Assembly: GCA_036830905.1 (NCBI GenBank)
Contig: DAISNS010000031.1
Coordinates: forward strand, 1 to 18,844
DNA from: Thermocaproicibacter sp002397355
GTDB taxonomy: Bacteria > Bacillota > Clostridia > Oscillospirales > Acutalibacteraceae
DNA length: 18,844 bases
Direction of reading: 5' to 3'
The notes beneath the pieces are model-generated. The model had not been told where the DNA came from and searched no databases. It worked only from the letters and a program-made list of their open reading frames with translations. This document shows positions 6,646 through 14,727 of this stretch, piece after piece (position 1 is the first letter of the stretch; each line of letters begins with the position of its first letter). Made by a program: the position numbers and the translations under genes.

Positions 6646-8331
6646 CTACCGCGCGCGGTAGAGATAGGAGAAACGGCCGTACGGCGCGGTGTCTCCGTGT
6701 TCGTAGAAATCTTCGATTGTTTCGTTCCTGCCGGTGTGGTCCGCCCACTGGAAGTGCAGCTCGAATGGGCCTTTTTCAAGCCCCAGGGCGGAACGCGGCA
6801 CGGCGATCATCATTTCGTTGCCCTCGAACCGGTAGGGAATGCGGGTGTTTTTCCCGAAGCGGTACCCGCCAAGGCAGGTCTGCAGAAAGGTGGCGCCTGC
6901 GTCCAGGACGATGTCGTTGACCAGATAATGGTATCCGTGCCAGTGCGGCGCCCACGGCCGCCCCTCCACGCCGATGTAGAGCGTCATCCATTTGGTAAAC
7001 ATGTTGAAAACGATATTCTCTTTGGTCCGGGCATAGAAATAAACGTTTTTGGCGTCGTGCGCCACTTTCAGGCAGTCGAATTCATTGCGCCCGGTTTTGT
7101 CCTCATAGATGACGCCGCCGCAGCCTTCCGCGCGGCGCGGCAGGGTCCCGAACGGCATGGCCCAGTACGCCGGCGCGGTTTCCCACTGGCTGAAGCCGTC
7201 CTGCAGATCGATGGGGCGCTCGCCCTGCGCCTCGGGGAGAGCGGGGGCTCCCTTGTAGCGGCGGATGTAGTCGCAGAGCTGCATGTAGTAGTTGTCGAAG
7301 TGGCCGCCGCGCATCGGCTCCACGTCGCGGGAGTATTCCTGGTCCGCCTGGTCGACCATCAGGACCGGCCGCGGCGGGTCGCCCGGAATCTTCCCGGCCG
7401 TCCACTCGTTCCAGCCGGTGAAAAACACCATTTTGGGGTCCAGCTCCAGCGCCCGTTCCCACTGTTCAGCGGCGTTGTAGCCGTAAAGCTCCGCCTCGGG
7501 CGTTTTGTCGTTCAGCCAGCCGCGGAAAGCGCGCCCGCGCGTGGAGGGCTCGCCGTAGAACGCCGCGTCGCCGAAGCTGATGTTCGGGTGCTGCGCCACG
7601 CTGACCGGGACGACCTCGTTTTCCCCTTCCGCGTTTTTCCAGACGCGCTGCGGCCGCTCGAAGTCGATCCACGGGCAGCCGCCCTGCTTTTTCTTTTCCG
7701 TCGGCCACTGCGGCAGGCGGAAGGTGAAGAACGCCTGCTGCTCCGGCGTGCACTGGGAGGGATCGGCGATGATAAACGGCTTGCCTTCCCAGCGGAACCA
7801 CAGGTCGCGGAACAGGCCCGGTTTGTAAAGGTCGTTCCAGATCTCGTTCAGGGTCTCTCCGGATTTCGTGTTGGTGTAGTAGGCGACCTGCGGGACCTTC
7901 CATCCCTGCAGGCGGTATTCTTCCAGCACCTCCAGCAGGGTGCGCACCTCGTGCCAGAAGGTGGTCCGGTTGGTGGTGTCGAAGACGAGAAAATCCACGC
8001 CGGCCTGCGTCAGCAGCTTCACATGGCGCCGCAGAACCCATTTGTCGTCATTGAAGTAATAGCCGAACAGGGGTTCCCCCCAGTACAGGTCGCTGCCTTT
8101 TTCTCCCCACGCGGGATGGTCGAAATCCTGCAGGGCTTCCGGCTTTTCTCGGATGAGCCTCGTCACGTTGACCGGCGCGGGCCTGGGGCGGCTTCCGGCG
8201 CCGTGCGTCAGAAAATAGAATACGCCGACGACGCGGTCCTTGCGGAGCGGGCCGGCCTGCTCCGCCGTCGGCAGGCGGCGTTTCAGGTCGTCTTCCGCGA
8301 ACAGCGCGCCAAAGCTTTCATTCTTTTCCAT
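6646..8331 (-). CDS. GH71/99-like TIM-barrel protein with C-terminal CBM9-like domain
   Basis: This 561-residue protein lacks a signal peptide. Residues about 34-365 look like the barrel shared by GH71/GH99-like proteins: VVGVFYFLTHG at the start, YYFNDDKWVLRRHVKLLTQA with GVDFLVFDTTN next, GKPFIIADP in the middle, and FTGWNEWTAG with Glu309 near the end. The GWNEW motif carries the usual late-barrel Glu. Residues about 375-561 look like a family-9-type carbohydrate-binding or DOMON-like beta domain (DGFSQWE, LKVAHDAKNVYFYART, TLYIGVEGRPW, MMIAVPRSALGL, LHFQWADH). The ATG at 8331 follows AAGGAGAAAGG. It is the first gene of the minus-strand operon. Known GH99 enzymes are endo-acting on alpha-mannosides and GH71 on alpha-1,3-glucan, but this protein is too distant for me to assign a substrate. 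Confidence 0.65.
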   Translation of the reverse strand: MEKNESFGALFAEDDLKRRLPTAEQAGPLRKDRVVGVFYFLTHGAGSRPRPAPVNVTRLIREKPEALQDFDHPAWGEKGSDLYWGEPLFGYYFNDDKWVLRRHVKLLTQAGVDFLVFDTTNRTTFWHEVRTLLEVLEEYRLQGWKVPQVAYYTNTKSGETLNEIWNDLYKPGLFRDLWFRWEGKPFIIADPSQCTPEQQAFFTFRLPQWPTEKKKQGGCPWIDFERPQRVWKNAEGENEVVPVSVAQHPNISFGDAAFYGEPSTRGRAFRGWLNDKTPEAELYGYNAAEQWERALELDPKMVFFTGWNEWTAGKIPGDPPRPVLMVDQADQEYSRDVEPMRGGHFDNYYMQLCDYIRRYKGAPALPEAQGERPIDLQDGFSQWETAPAYWAMPFGTLPRRAEGCGGVIYEDKTGRNEFDCLKVAHDAKNVYFYARTKENIVFNMFTKWMTLYIGVEGRPWAPHWHGYHYLVNDIVLDAGATFLQTCLGGYRFGKNTRIPYRFEGNEMMIAVPRSALGLEKGPFELHFQWADHTGRNETIEDFYEHGDTAPYGRFSYLYRAR

Positions 8332-8388
8332 AGCCTTTCTCCTTTTGTTCCGTCAGGGGGTATTTTCTTTGCTCTATGAACCTTACCA

Positions 8389-8481
8389 TACCGTTTCGCA
8401 AAAAGCTACCGTTGCCATAGCAGAAAGAATCCCGCTATTTTTGTGCAACCTTGTAAATCGGCGTGAATTGTGAACGGTAGC
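8389..8481. promoter_or_regulatory. Three AACGGTA boxes in the divergent intergenic region
   Basis: TACCGTT occurs at 8389-8395 and 8407-8413, 18 bp apart, and its complement AACGGTA at 8473-8479. The second and third extend to a perfect 9-bp inverted pair, GCTACCGTT (8405-8413) and AACGGTAGC (8473-8481). Read as TGtgAACGGTAGCC or TGgcAACGGTAGCt, two of them match the catabolite-repression cre consensus at 12 of 14 positions. They could therefore be sites for CcpA, another LacI-type protein or an AraC-type rhamnose regulator. No regulator gene is adjacent. Confidence 0.4.
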
Positions 8482-8532
8482 CTGACCTGTGGAATCACAC
8501 AGAAAAAGTTAGAATTATTTCATGAAAAGGGG

Positions 8533-8561
8533 TTGCAATCTCGCGGCGTTTCAGTCAAAAT
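8533..8561 (+). promoter_or_regulatory. Candidate promoter of the esterase-rhaA-rhamnosidase operon
   Basis: TTGCAA (8533-8538) and CAAAAT (8556-8561) are 17 bp apart. The match to consensus is modest, but this is the best-spaced pair I find upstream of the operon. The 16-bp palindrome at 8653 would lie about 85 nt downstream in the leader. I find no clear promoter for the opposite operon. Confidence 0.35.
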
Positions 8562-8652
8562 AGAAATGCAGCGATAAGGCCGCGTTGCTGCGTGGAAGGG
8601 ATCGGCAGGGAAGAGGAATGGAAGACCGGAGAGCGCAAAAAACTGCCCCAAT

Positions 8653-8668
8653 ATTTACCCGGGTAAAT
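8653..8668. promoter_or_regulatory. Perfect 16-bp palindrome, likely LacI-type operator
   Basis: ATTTACCCGGGTAAAT is a perfect even-length palindrome centred on CG, the usual form of operators for LacI-family repressors. It lies 56 bp before the esterase start codon, in the leader of the rhamnose operon. It is the clearest single operator candidate in this intergenic region; the protein that binds it is not encoded here. Confidence 0.5.
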
Positions 8669-8724
8669 TCCACCCGCCATTTTGCGCCGACGCGGAAAAA
8701 TAGGAGAAAAAGGGTGCTTGCAGC

Positions 8725-9465
8725 ATGAAGCTTTTGCAGAAAATCAGGATGAAGTCCGGGGAACCGGCCGCCGCGCCGCCCGTCAAGCTGGCGTTTCTGG
8801 GGGACAGTGTGACGCACGGCTGTTTTGAGATCCTGGAAAAGGAAGACGGCCGCTTTGACTGCGTCTACGACCATGCCGCGGTCTATCATGCCCGCCTGAA
8901 AAGAAAAATGGAGACGGTGTTTCCGAACTGCCCGGTATGCGTGATCAACGCCGGGATTTCCGGTGGAGACGCCGTGCAGGGCGCGGAGCGCGTGCGGCGG
9001 GACGTGATCGACGCGGGGCCGGATCTCGCGGTGGTGTGCTTCGGCCTGAACGACGCGCTGGCGGGTGAAAAAGGTCTCGACAGGTATGGCGACGCGCTGG
9101 CCTCCATTTTCCGGCAGCTCCGCGCCGCGGAGATCGACACCGTCTTTCTGACGCCGAACATGATGTGCACCGCACGCAGCCCCGAGCTGGCGGCCGGGTG
9201 GCTCCGGGATACCGCCGAGCGCTGCGCCGAGGTGCAGAACGGCGGAGAAATGGACCGCTACATGCAGCGCGCGCGGGAGACGGCGGAGCGGGAGGGCGCG
9301 TTGCTGTGCGACTGTTATGCCGATTGGAAGCGCCTGTATTCCCTCGGCGCGGACGTCACCTATCTGCTTGCCAACCGGATCAATCACCCGGCGCGCGAAA
9401 TGCACGCGCTTTTCGCCGAGAAGCTTTTCCGCACGGTATTCCTGCGTGAGAACGATACAAAATGA
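8725..9465 (+). CDS. SGNH/GDSL-family hydrolase, probable carbohydrate O-acetylesterase
   Basis: This 246-residue protein has the SGNH hydrolase blocks: GDSVTHG with nucleophile Ser28, NAGISGGDA with the oxyanion Gly, FGLND with Asn109, and INHP with catalytic His221. In relatives the segment before the His is usually DGINHP, giving the triad Asp; here it reads NRINHP, so Asn217 replaces that Asp. No signal peptide is visible, so it acts inside the cell, most likely removing acetyl groups from imported sugars, as rhamnogalacturonan acetylesterases do outside. The ATG at 8725 follows AGGGTG 8 nt upstream; Met9 is an alternative start. It is the first gene of an operon with rhaA (16-nt gap) and a GH78 rhamnosidase, which suggests O-acylated rhamnose units as substrate. 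Confidence 0.82.
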   Translation: MKLLQKIRMKSGEPAAAPPVKLAFLGDSVTHGCFEILEKEDGRFDCVYDHAAVYHARLKRKMETVFPNCPVCVINAGISGGDAVQGAERVRRDVIDAGPDLAVVCFGLNDALAGEKGLDRYGDALASIFRQLRAAEIDTVFLTPNMMCTARSPELAAGWLRDTAERCAEVQNGGEMDRYMQRARETAEREGALLCDCYADWKRLYSLGADVTYLLANRINHPAREMHALFAEKLFRTVFLRENDTK

Positions 9466-9481
9466 TGAGGAGGCTTTTGCA

Positions 9482-10756
9482 ATGACTGAAATCAAACGCG
9501 ACGAGGATCTGGTCCAAAAGAGTTACGACGCGGCCCGGAGGATTTACGCCGGGTATGGGATCGACACCGGCAAAGCCATGGAGGAATTCGCCGGGATACC
9601 GGTTTCGCTGCACAGCTGGCAGGGCGACGACGTGCGCGGGTTCGAGGGGCTCAGCGGCGTCGCGAGCCAGAACCTCGTGACCGGCAGCTACCCCGGCGCC
9701 GCCCGGAACGGCGACGAGCTGCGCATGGACATCGACACGGCGTTTTCCATGACGCCCTGCAAGCCGCGCGTCAATCTGCAGAGCATCTACGCGGAGCCGG
9801 AAACGAAGAAGGAGCGCAACGAATTCACGGCGGAGGATTTTTCCAGGTGGATCGCGTGGGCGAAGAAGCGCGGCTACGGCTTGGATTTCAACGAATCTTA
9901 CTTCACGCACCCGATGATCGCGGACGGGTTCTCGCTCGCTTCCAGGGATAAAAAGGTCCGCGACTACTGGATCAAGGCGGGAAAAGGCGCCCGCGGGATC
10001 TGCGACGCGATCGGCAGGGAGCTGGGCACGCCCTGCTGGAACGCGCTCTGGGTTCCGGACGGCCTCAAGGATCTGCCCGCCAACCGGCTGCTCTACCGCG
10101 AATATCTGAAGGATTCGCTGGACCAGATCTTCGAGAAGAAATACGATAGGCGGAACACGATCGACGTGATGGAAGGCAAGCTGTTCGGCATCGGCACGGA
10201 ATGCTTCACCGTCGGTTCGCACGAGTTCTATCTCGCCTACGCCGCGAAAAACGGCCTTGGCGTCTGCATGGACACCGGCCACTACCGCCCGGCCGAATCC
10301 GTCGCCGACAAGCTTTCCTCCATCGCCCTGTTTGTGGACGACATTTTCCTCCACATCAGCCGCGGCGTCCACTGGGACAGCGACCATGTGTTGATCCAGG
10401 GCGACGATCTGCAGGATCTGATGACCGAAATGAAGCGCGGCGGCTTTTTCCACAGGGTTGCCATGGGGCTCGACTATTTCGACGCGAGCATCAACCGCGT
10501 GGCGTGCTGGGTGATCGGCCTGCGCGCCGCAGGGAAAAGCATCCTCGCGGCTCTGCTCGAGCCCACGCAGCTCTTGGAGGAAGCGGAGGCGAAGGGAGAC
10601 TTTACGACGCGTCTTGCCCTGACCGACGAGTTCAAGAACCTGCCGGTCAACGCGGTCTGGGACATGGCGTGCCTGCGGGCGGGCGTTCCGGTCGGCACCG
10701 AGTGGATTTCCCGGCTGAAACGGTACGAGGCGGACGTCCAAAGCAAGCGCCGCTGA
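9482..10756 (+). CDS. rhaA: L-rhamnose isomerase
   Basis: This 424-residue cytoplasmic enzyme converts L-rhamnose to L-rhamnulose, the first step of rhamnose catabolism. The length is normal for RhaA. The N-terminal IPVSLHSWQGDDVRGFE motif is diagnostic. All metal and catalytic residues align with the E. coli enzyme at a constant offset of three: Glu231 in MEGKLFGIG, Asp264 and His267 in MDTGHYRP, His291 in LHISRGVHWDSDH, Asp299 and Asp301 in the same motif, and Asp331 in MGLDYFD. The ATG at 9482 follows AGGAGG (9468-9473) 8 nt upstream, which rules out the longer in-frame extension into the esterase gene. It sits between a sugar esterase and a rhamnosidase, so released rhamnose is isomerised at once. 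The kinase (RhaB) and aldolase (RhaD) genes are not nearby. Confidence 0.97.
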   Translation: MTEIKRDEDLVQKSYDAARRIYAGYGIDTGKAMEEFAGIPVSLHSWQGDDVRGFEGLSGVASQNLVTGSYPGAARNGDELRMDIDTAFSMTPCKPRVNLQSIYAEPETKKERNEFTAEDFSRWIAWAKKRGYGLDFNESYFTHPMIADGFSLASRDKKVRDYWIKAGKGARGICDAIGRELGTPCWNALWVPDGLKDLPANRLLYREYLKDSLDQIFEKKYDRRNTIDVMEGKLFGIGTECFTVGSHEFYLAYAAKNGLGVCMDTGHYRPAESVADKLSSIALFVDDIFLHISRGVHWDSDHVLIQGDDLQDLMTEMKRGGFFHRVAMGLDYFDASINRVACWVIGLRAAGKSILAALLEPTQLLEEAEAKGDFTTRLALTDEFKNLPVNAVWDMACLRAGVPVGTEWISRLKRYEADVQSKRR

Positions 10757-10787
10757 GCGCTTCCGTGCGAAAAAGGAGGATGGCAAA

Positions 10788-13355
10788 ATGACTGAGATAA
10801 CGGAAATTTCGATGAATTACAGTCCCCTTCGGGGCCCTGCGCGCTGCCGCATAACGGAAGGAAACCCGGTCTTTTCCTGGGCGGCGGAGGCCGACCACCG
10901 CGAAGCGTTCCAGACGGCGTACCGCCTGGAGGTGCTCTGCGGCTCAAAATCCCTGTGGGACACCGAATGGGTGGAGACGGACGCCCAGAGCGCGTCGTAC
11001 GCCGGGGGCGTCCTGCCGGCGGAGCGGAAGCTCGTCGTGCGCGTCGCCGTCCGCGACGATCGGGGCGGGGAGAGCCGGCCCAAAGAGGAGGCGTTTTTCG
11101 TCTCCGGGCTGGCGGACCATGTTCCGGACTGGATCGCCGCCGCGGAGGATAAACCCGGGGAAGCCGTGTATTTCCGCCGGGATTTCCGGTTGGGCGGCAA
11201 GGTCGAAAGCGCCGTCCTGTATGCCTGCGGCCTTGGCTACCACCGGCTTTTCCTGAACGGCGAGCTGCTGGACGGCGCCCGGCTGGACCCCGTTTTCTCC
11301 GATTACACGAAAAGCTGCTATTATGTCATGCTTCCGGAGATCGGGGAACGGCTGCGCCCCGGTGAAAACTGCCTCTGCGTCGTCCTCGGCGAGGGGTGGC
11401 GCCGCAACGAGGGCATCCTTTTCCCGAACCGGGACCTCAAGGTGCCGTTCTTCGGCCGGCCGCAGCTTTCCGCGTCCCTGCGCGTCCGGTACGCCGACGG
11501 GCGCTGCGAGACGATCGATACCGATGAAACCTGGCGCTGGACGCGCGGGGCGATCTCGTACAACAATCTGTTCAACGGCGAGACGTACGACGCGGGCAGG
11601 GCTGTGGCGGGGTGGAACCTCCCGGGATCTCCGCCCGCCGGATTCCTCCCGGCGCAGGCCGTTCCGGCTCCGGGCGGCGCGGCGCGCGTGATGACGGTGG
11701 AGCCGGTCGCGGAGCACGAGGTTTACGCCCCGCTCACCGTCACCCCAGTGGACGAGCGCACCCGCGTGGTCGATTTCGGCCAGAATATCGCCGGCGTGTG
11801 CCGGGTCCGCCTGCCGAAGCCGATGCGGAAGGGGCAGGCCGTAACCATCGAGCACATGGAAACGCTGGACGAGGACGGCCGCCTGTACCTCGCCCCCCTG
11901 CGCGGCGCAAAATGCAGGGACACTTACATCGCTTCCGGCGACGGGCGGGATCCGGACTTCTGGCAGCCGGCCTTCACCTACCACGGCTTCCGCTATGCCC
12001 AGGTCACGGGCCTGCCGCTTCTGGAAAAAGACGACATCCGCGCGGTGAGCCTTTACACCGACGTGCCGCAGGGCGGATTTTTTTCCTGCGGAAGCGCGCT
12101 TGTCAACGCGATCCAGAAGAATGTGGTGCAGACGGAAAAGTCGAACCTCATGGGCATCCTGACGGACTGCCCCCAGCGCGACGAACGCCTTGGCTGGATG
12201 AACGACGCGACGGTCCGCTTTGAGGAAACGCCGTATAATTTCGGCGTGGGGCGGCTGTTTCCGAAGGTCGTTCAGGATCTGCTGGACGCGCAGTCGGAGG
12301 ACGGGGCCATCACCTGCACGGCGCCGTTCCTTTTCGGCGGCCGCCCCGCCGATCCCGTCTGCTCGTCGTTCCTGATCGCCGGGCTGGAAGCCTGCATGCA
12401 CACGGGGAACCTCGAGATCCTGCGCAGGGCGTACGGCGGTTTCGCGGCGTGGGAAAAGTGCCTCGCCGCCCATTCCAGCGGCTGTATCGTCGATTACTCC
12501 TATTACGGCGACTGGGCGGCTCCCGTTTATGCCTGCGTCGGCGGGGACAAAGACGTCGACGCCGTGCAGTCCCTCGGCACGCCCGGCATCCTGATGTCGA
12601 CGGGTTATTTTTACTATAACGCGGTCCTCCTTTCGCGCTTCGCCGCCCTGCTCGGATGGAGAGACGAGAAGGAGAAATATGCGGCGCTCGCGGAAAAGAT
12701 CCGGCAGGCGATGCTCGCAAAATGGTGGGACGGAAAAACCGGCCGCATGGCGACCGGTTCGCAGGGCTGCCAGAGTTTCGCGCTCTGGCTCGGCATTTTG
12801 CCGGAGGAGGGCAGGCGGCTTGCGGCTCGGCGGCTCCATGAGGATTTGGAGGAAAAGGAATACCGCATCACCACGGGAAACCTCTGCACCCGCTACCTGA
12901 TGGACGTCCTCACGGAGTACGGTTACGTCGACGACGCCTGGCGCATCGTCACGCGGGAGGAATACCCGTCCTTCGGCTATATGATCCAGAACGAGGCGAC
13001 CACCGTCTGGGAGCGCTTCGAGATGAAGAAAAGCCCGGGGATGAACTCGCACAACCATCCCATGTACGGAGCGGTCGGTTACTGGTTTTACGCCTATCTC
13101 GCCGGCATCCGGCCGACTGCGCCCGGCTTCTCCGAAGCGGAGATCCGCCCGTTTTTCCCCGAAAAACTGCTTTCCGTCAACGCCTCCGTCCACACGTGCA
13201 GGGGCGACCTGACCGTGCGGTGGATCAAGCGGTACGGCAGGCTCCACCTCTATGTGACGGTTCCGTTCGGCACAAGGGCGAGGATCGTTTTCGCCGGGGA
13301 AGAGCACGACGTCGGCAGCGGATTCTGGTCGTATCATGCGGACCTGAAGGCGTAG
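10788..13355 (+). CDS. Alpha-L-rhamnosidase, glycoside hydrolase family 78
   Basis: This 855-residue enzyme hydrolyses terminal alpha-L-rhamnose by inversion. It has an Fn3-like N-terminus (to about residue 130), beta-sandwich domains including YACGLGYHRLFLNGELLDG and VDFGQNIAG (about 329), an (alpha/alpha)6 catalytic domain (about 430-770) and a C-terminal beta domain. The catalytic-acid motif is DCPQRDERLGWMND with Asp460, Glu466 and Asp473. The probable general base is Glu742 in EATTVWERFE. No signal peptide is present, so the substrate must be imported, consistent with the ABC importer upstream. The ATG at 10788 follows AAGGAGG (10770-10776), 31 nt after rhaA. It ends the operon and converges closely (19 bp) with the membrane-protein gene on the other strand; no terminator is visible in that gap. 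Confidence 0.95.
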   Translation: MTEITEISMNYSPLRGPARCRITEGNPVFSWAAEADHREAFQTAYRLEVLCGSKSLWDTEWVETDAQSASYAGGVLPAERKLVVRVAVRDDRGGESRPKEEAFFVSGLADHVPDWIAAAEDKPGEAVYFRRDFRLGGKVESAVLYACGLGYHRLFLNGELLDGARLDPVFSDYTKSCYYVMLPEIGERLRPGENCLCVVLGEGWRRNEGILFPNRDLKVPFFGRPQLSASLRVRYADGRCETIDTDETWRWTRGAISYNNLFNGETYDAGRAVAGWNLPGSPPAGFLPAQAVPAPGGAARVMTVEPVAEHEVYAPLTVTPVDERTRVVDFGQNIAGVCRVRLPKPMRKGQAVTIEHMETLDEDGRLYLAPLRGAKCRDTYIASGDGRDPDFWQPAFTYHGFRYAQVTGLPLLEKDDIRAVSLYTDVPQGGFFSCGSALVNAIQKNVVQTEKSNLMGILTDCPQRDERLGWMNDATVRFEETPYNFGVGRLFPKVVQDLLDAQSEDGAITCTAPFLFGGRPADPVCSSFLIAGLEACMHTGNLEILRRAYGGFAAWEKCLAAHSSGCIVDYSYYGDWAAPVYACVGGDKDVDAVQSLGTPGILMSTGYFYYNAVLLSRFAALLGWRDEKEKYAALAEKIRQAMLAKWWDGKTGRMATGSQGCQSFALWLGILPEEGRRLAARRLHEDLEEKEYRITTGNLCTRYLMDVLTEYGYVDDAWRIVTREEYPSFGYMIQNEATTVWERFEMKKSPGMNSHNHPMYGAVGYWFYAYLAGIRPTAPGFSEAEIRPFFPEKLLSVNASVHTCRGDLTVRWIKRYGRLHLYVTVPFGTRARIVFAGEEHDVGSGFWSYHADLKA

Positions 13356-13374
13356 CCGCCGGCGCGGGGGGACG

Positions 13375-14727
13375 TCATCCCTTCTGCCTGTTCCCCGCGG
13401 GGCGCAGGGATTCCCTCATGCGGGCGACGTCGTCCCCCGCGCATTCGTCCTTTCCGTAGCGTGCCCGCTCATAAATCGCAGCGGCTCCGTCGAGGCTGTC
13501 CCCGCCGATTTTGCGGGCGATTTCCGTCGGGGCGTCGCTGCCCGCTGCGCCGGCGGAGCGGTGACGCCGCACGAACGCGAGAAACATCCGGCGGATTTTG
13601 ATCCTGTTCGAGCGGCGCGCGAAAAGGCCGATATCCCTTGCGGCCCGGCGCAGCCTTTTTCCGGCGGCGGTTCCCGCCCGCCGGCCCGGAAAAACGGAAC
13701 GCCGCTCCTCCGGAATGTCGCCGGAGCGGCAGAGGCACCGGACGAGCGCGCGGATTCCCGCCGCGGCGAGAAGGATCACGGCTCCCGCGGCGAACACGAT
13801 CAGGGCGATTTTCAGGATCGTCCCGACGGCGGTCCAGAAAGGGGACGGCGGATTCGACCCCGCCAGCTTGGAAAGCTGGCCGGCCGAAAGGGACGGGCCG
13901 GCGCTTGCGTCCGGGATTTCCGGGGGCCGGTCCGTGCTGTTCCCCCTGGAGCGCAGAAAGTCGAGGAGCGCGGTGTCCGCGCGCGAGATCCCGCAGAGTG
14001 AGAAAACCAGCCAGAGAGCCGCCGCGCTGGCGCAGCAGCAGACGGTGGCGAGAAACGGAAAGGCGCCGCGGCCGGCCTTCGGCGGGCGCCGCTCCGTGTC
14101 TCCGACGGCTTTTTCCCACTGCAGAAAGCGGCTTTCCCCGAAATGATGCGTGTAGACCAGCATCGCGTCGCAGACGGCGACGAACGTGCAGACGCAGAGG
14201 GCCATCATCCAGGAGATTTGCCGGGCAAAAGCGAAGAAATACACCGCGAGGCAGATAAAAAAGCTCAGGTAAATAATTTCCCGCCCGAGGTAGGTCTTTT
14301 CACCCGGTTCGCTGATGAGCTCTTCCCGCTCCTTTCTGCGCCGTTTCGCCGCGGCTTTCAGCTTGTGCACGCACACCAGCGCTGCAACGAACGCCGCTGC
14401 GGCGGCGGACCAGGCTTGCAGCGGGATAAAAAACGCCAGAAAGGCGGCCGTCACCCCGGCGACGAGGAGGCCGAACGTCCACCAGCGCCTCACGCGCAGG
14501 CGGACCGCCGTCAGGACGGCGAAATCCGCGGGAAGGGCCGCTGCCGCCAGGTATGCCGAGGGAGGGCTCTTCAGCAGCGCCGCCGGGACGAACAGCGCCG
14601 GAAGGACGGCGAGAAAGCGGATCATGTCTTCCGCAAAGTCGAAAGCGGGGCGCTTTTCCCCGAAGTCCTTCCAGCTTTCCGCGACGCTGACGGTCATGTC
14701 CCGGTTTCGATTCGCGTTCCTATTCAA
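13375..14727 (-). CDS. Polytopic membrane protein with DUF4129-like C-terminus
   Basis: This is a 450-residue protein of the MoxR/DUF58 neighbourhood. It has several hydrophobic segments: a pair near residues 25-60, one or two near 70-110, a pair around 140-185, one near 225 and one near 300-325. A cytoplasmic tail from about residue 378 contains IRRMFLAFVRRH, DAPTEIARKIG and IYERARYG, the signature of DUF4129, normally found at the end of membrane transglutaminase-like proteins. No transglutaminase core is present, and the protein is well below the roughly 700 aa of those proteins. I chose the TTG at 14727, which overlaps the DUF58 stop as TTGA and lies just after GAGGTGG; an ATG at 14697 is the alternative. 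It is the third gene of the moxR operon. The function is unknown. Confidence 0.75.
   Translation of the reverse strand: MNRNANRNRDMTVSVAESWKDFGEKRPAFDFAEDMIRFLAVLPALFVPAALLKSPPSAYLAAAALPADFAVLTAVRLRVRRWWTFGLLVAGVTAAFLAFFIPLQAWSAAAAAFVAALVCVHKLKAAAKRRRKEREELISEPGEKTYLGREIIYLSFFICLAVYFFAFARQISWMMALCVCTFVAVCDAMLVYTHHFGESRFLQWEKAVGDTERRPPKAGRGAFPFLATVCCCASAAALWLVFSLCGISRADTALLDFLRSRGNSTDRPPEIPDASAGPSLSAGQLSKLAGSNPPSPFWTAVGTILKIALIVFAAGAVILLAAAGIRALVRCLCRSGDIPEERRSVFPGRRAGTAAGKRLRRAARDIGLFARRSNRIKIRRMFLAFVRRHRSAGAAGSDAPTEIARKIGGDSLDGAAAIYERARYGKDECAGDDVARMRESLRPAGNRQKG

Noticed and set aside
5082..8379. Long plus-strand open frames (612 and 584 codons) opposite the DUF5722 and GH71/99-like genes
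   Set aside because: They are antisense shadows in GC-rich codons, with Arg/Val/Gly/Ala-rich translations and no domains, while the minus strand has clear family motifs and ribosome-binding sites.
10944..13337. 797-codon minus-strand frame opposite the GH78 gene
   Set aside because: No recognisable domain or ribosome-binding site. The plus strand carries all GH78 motifs.
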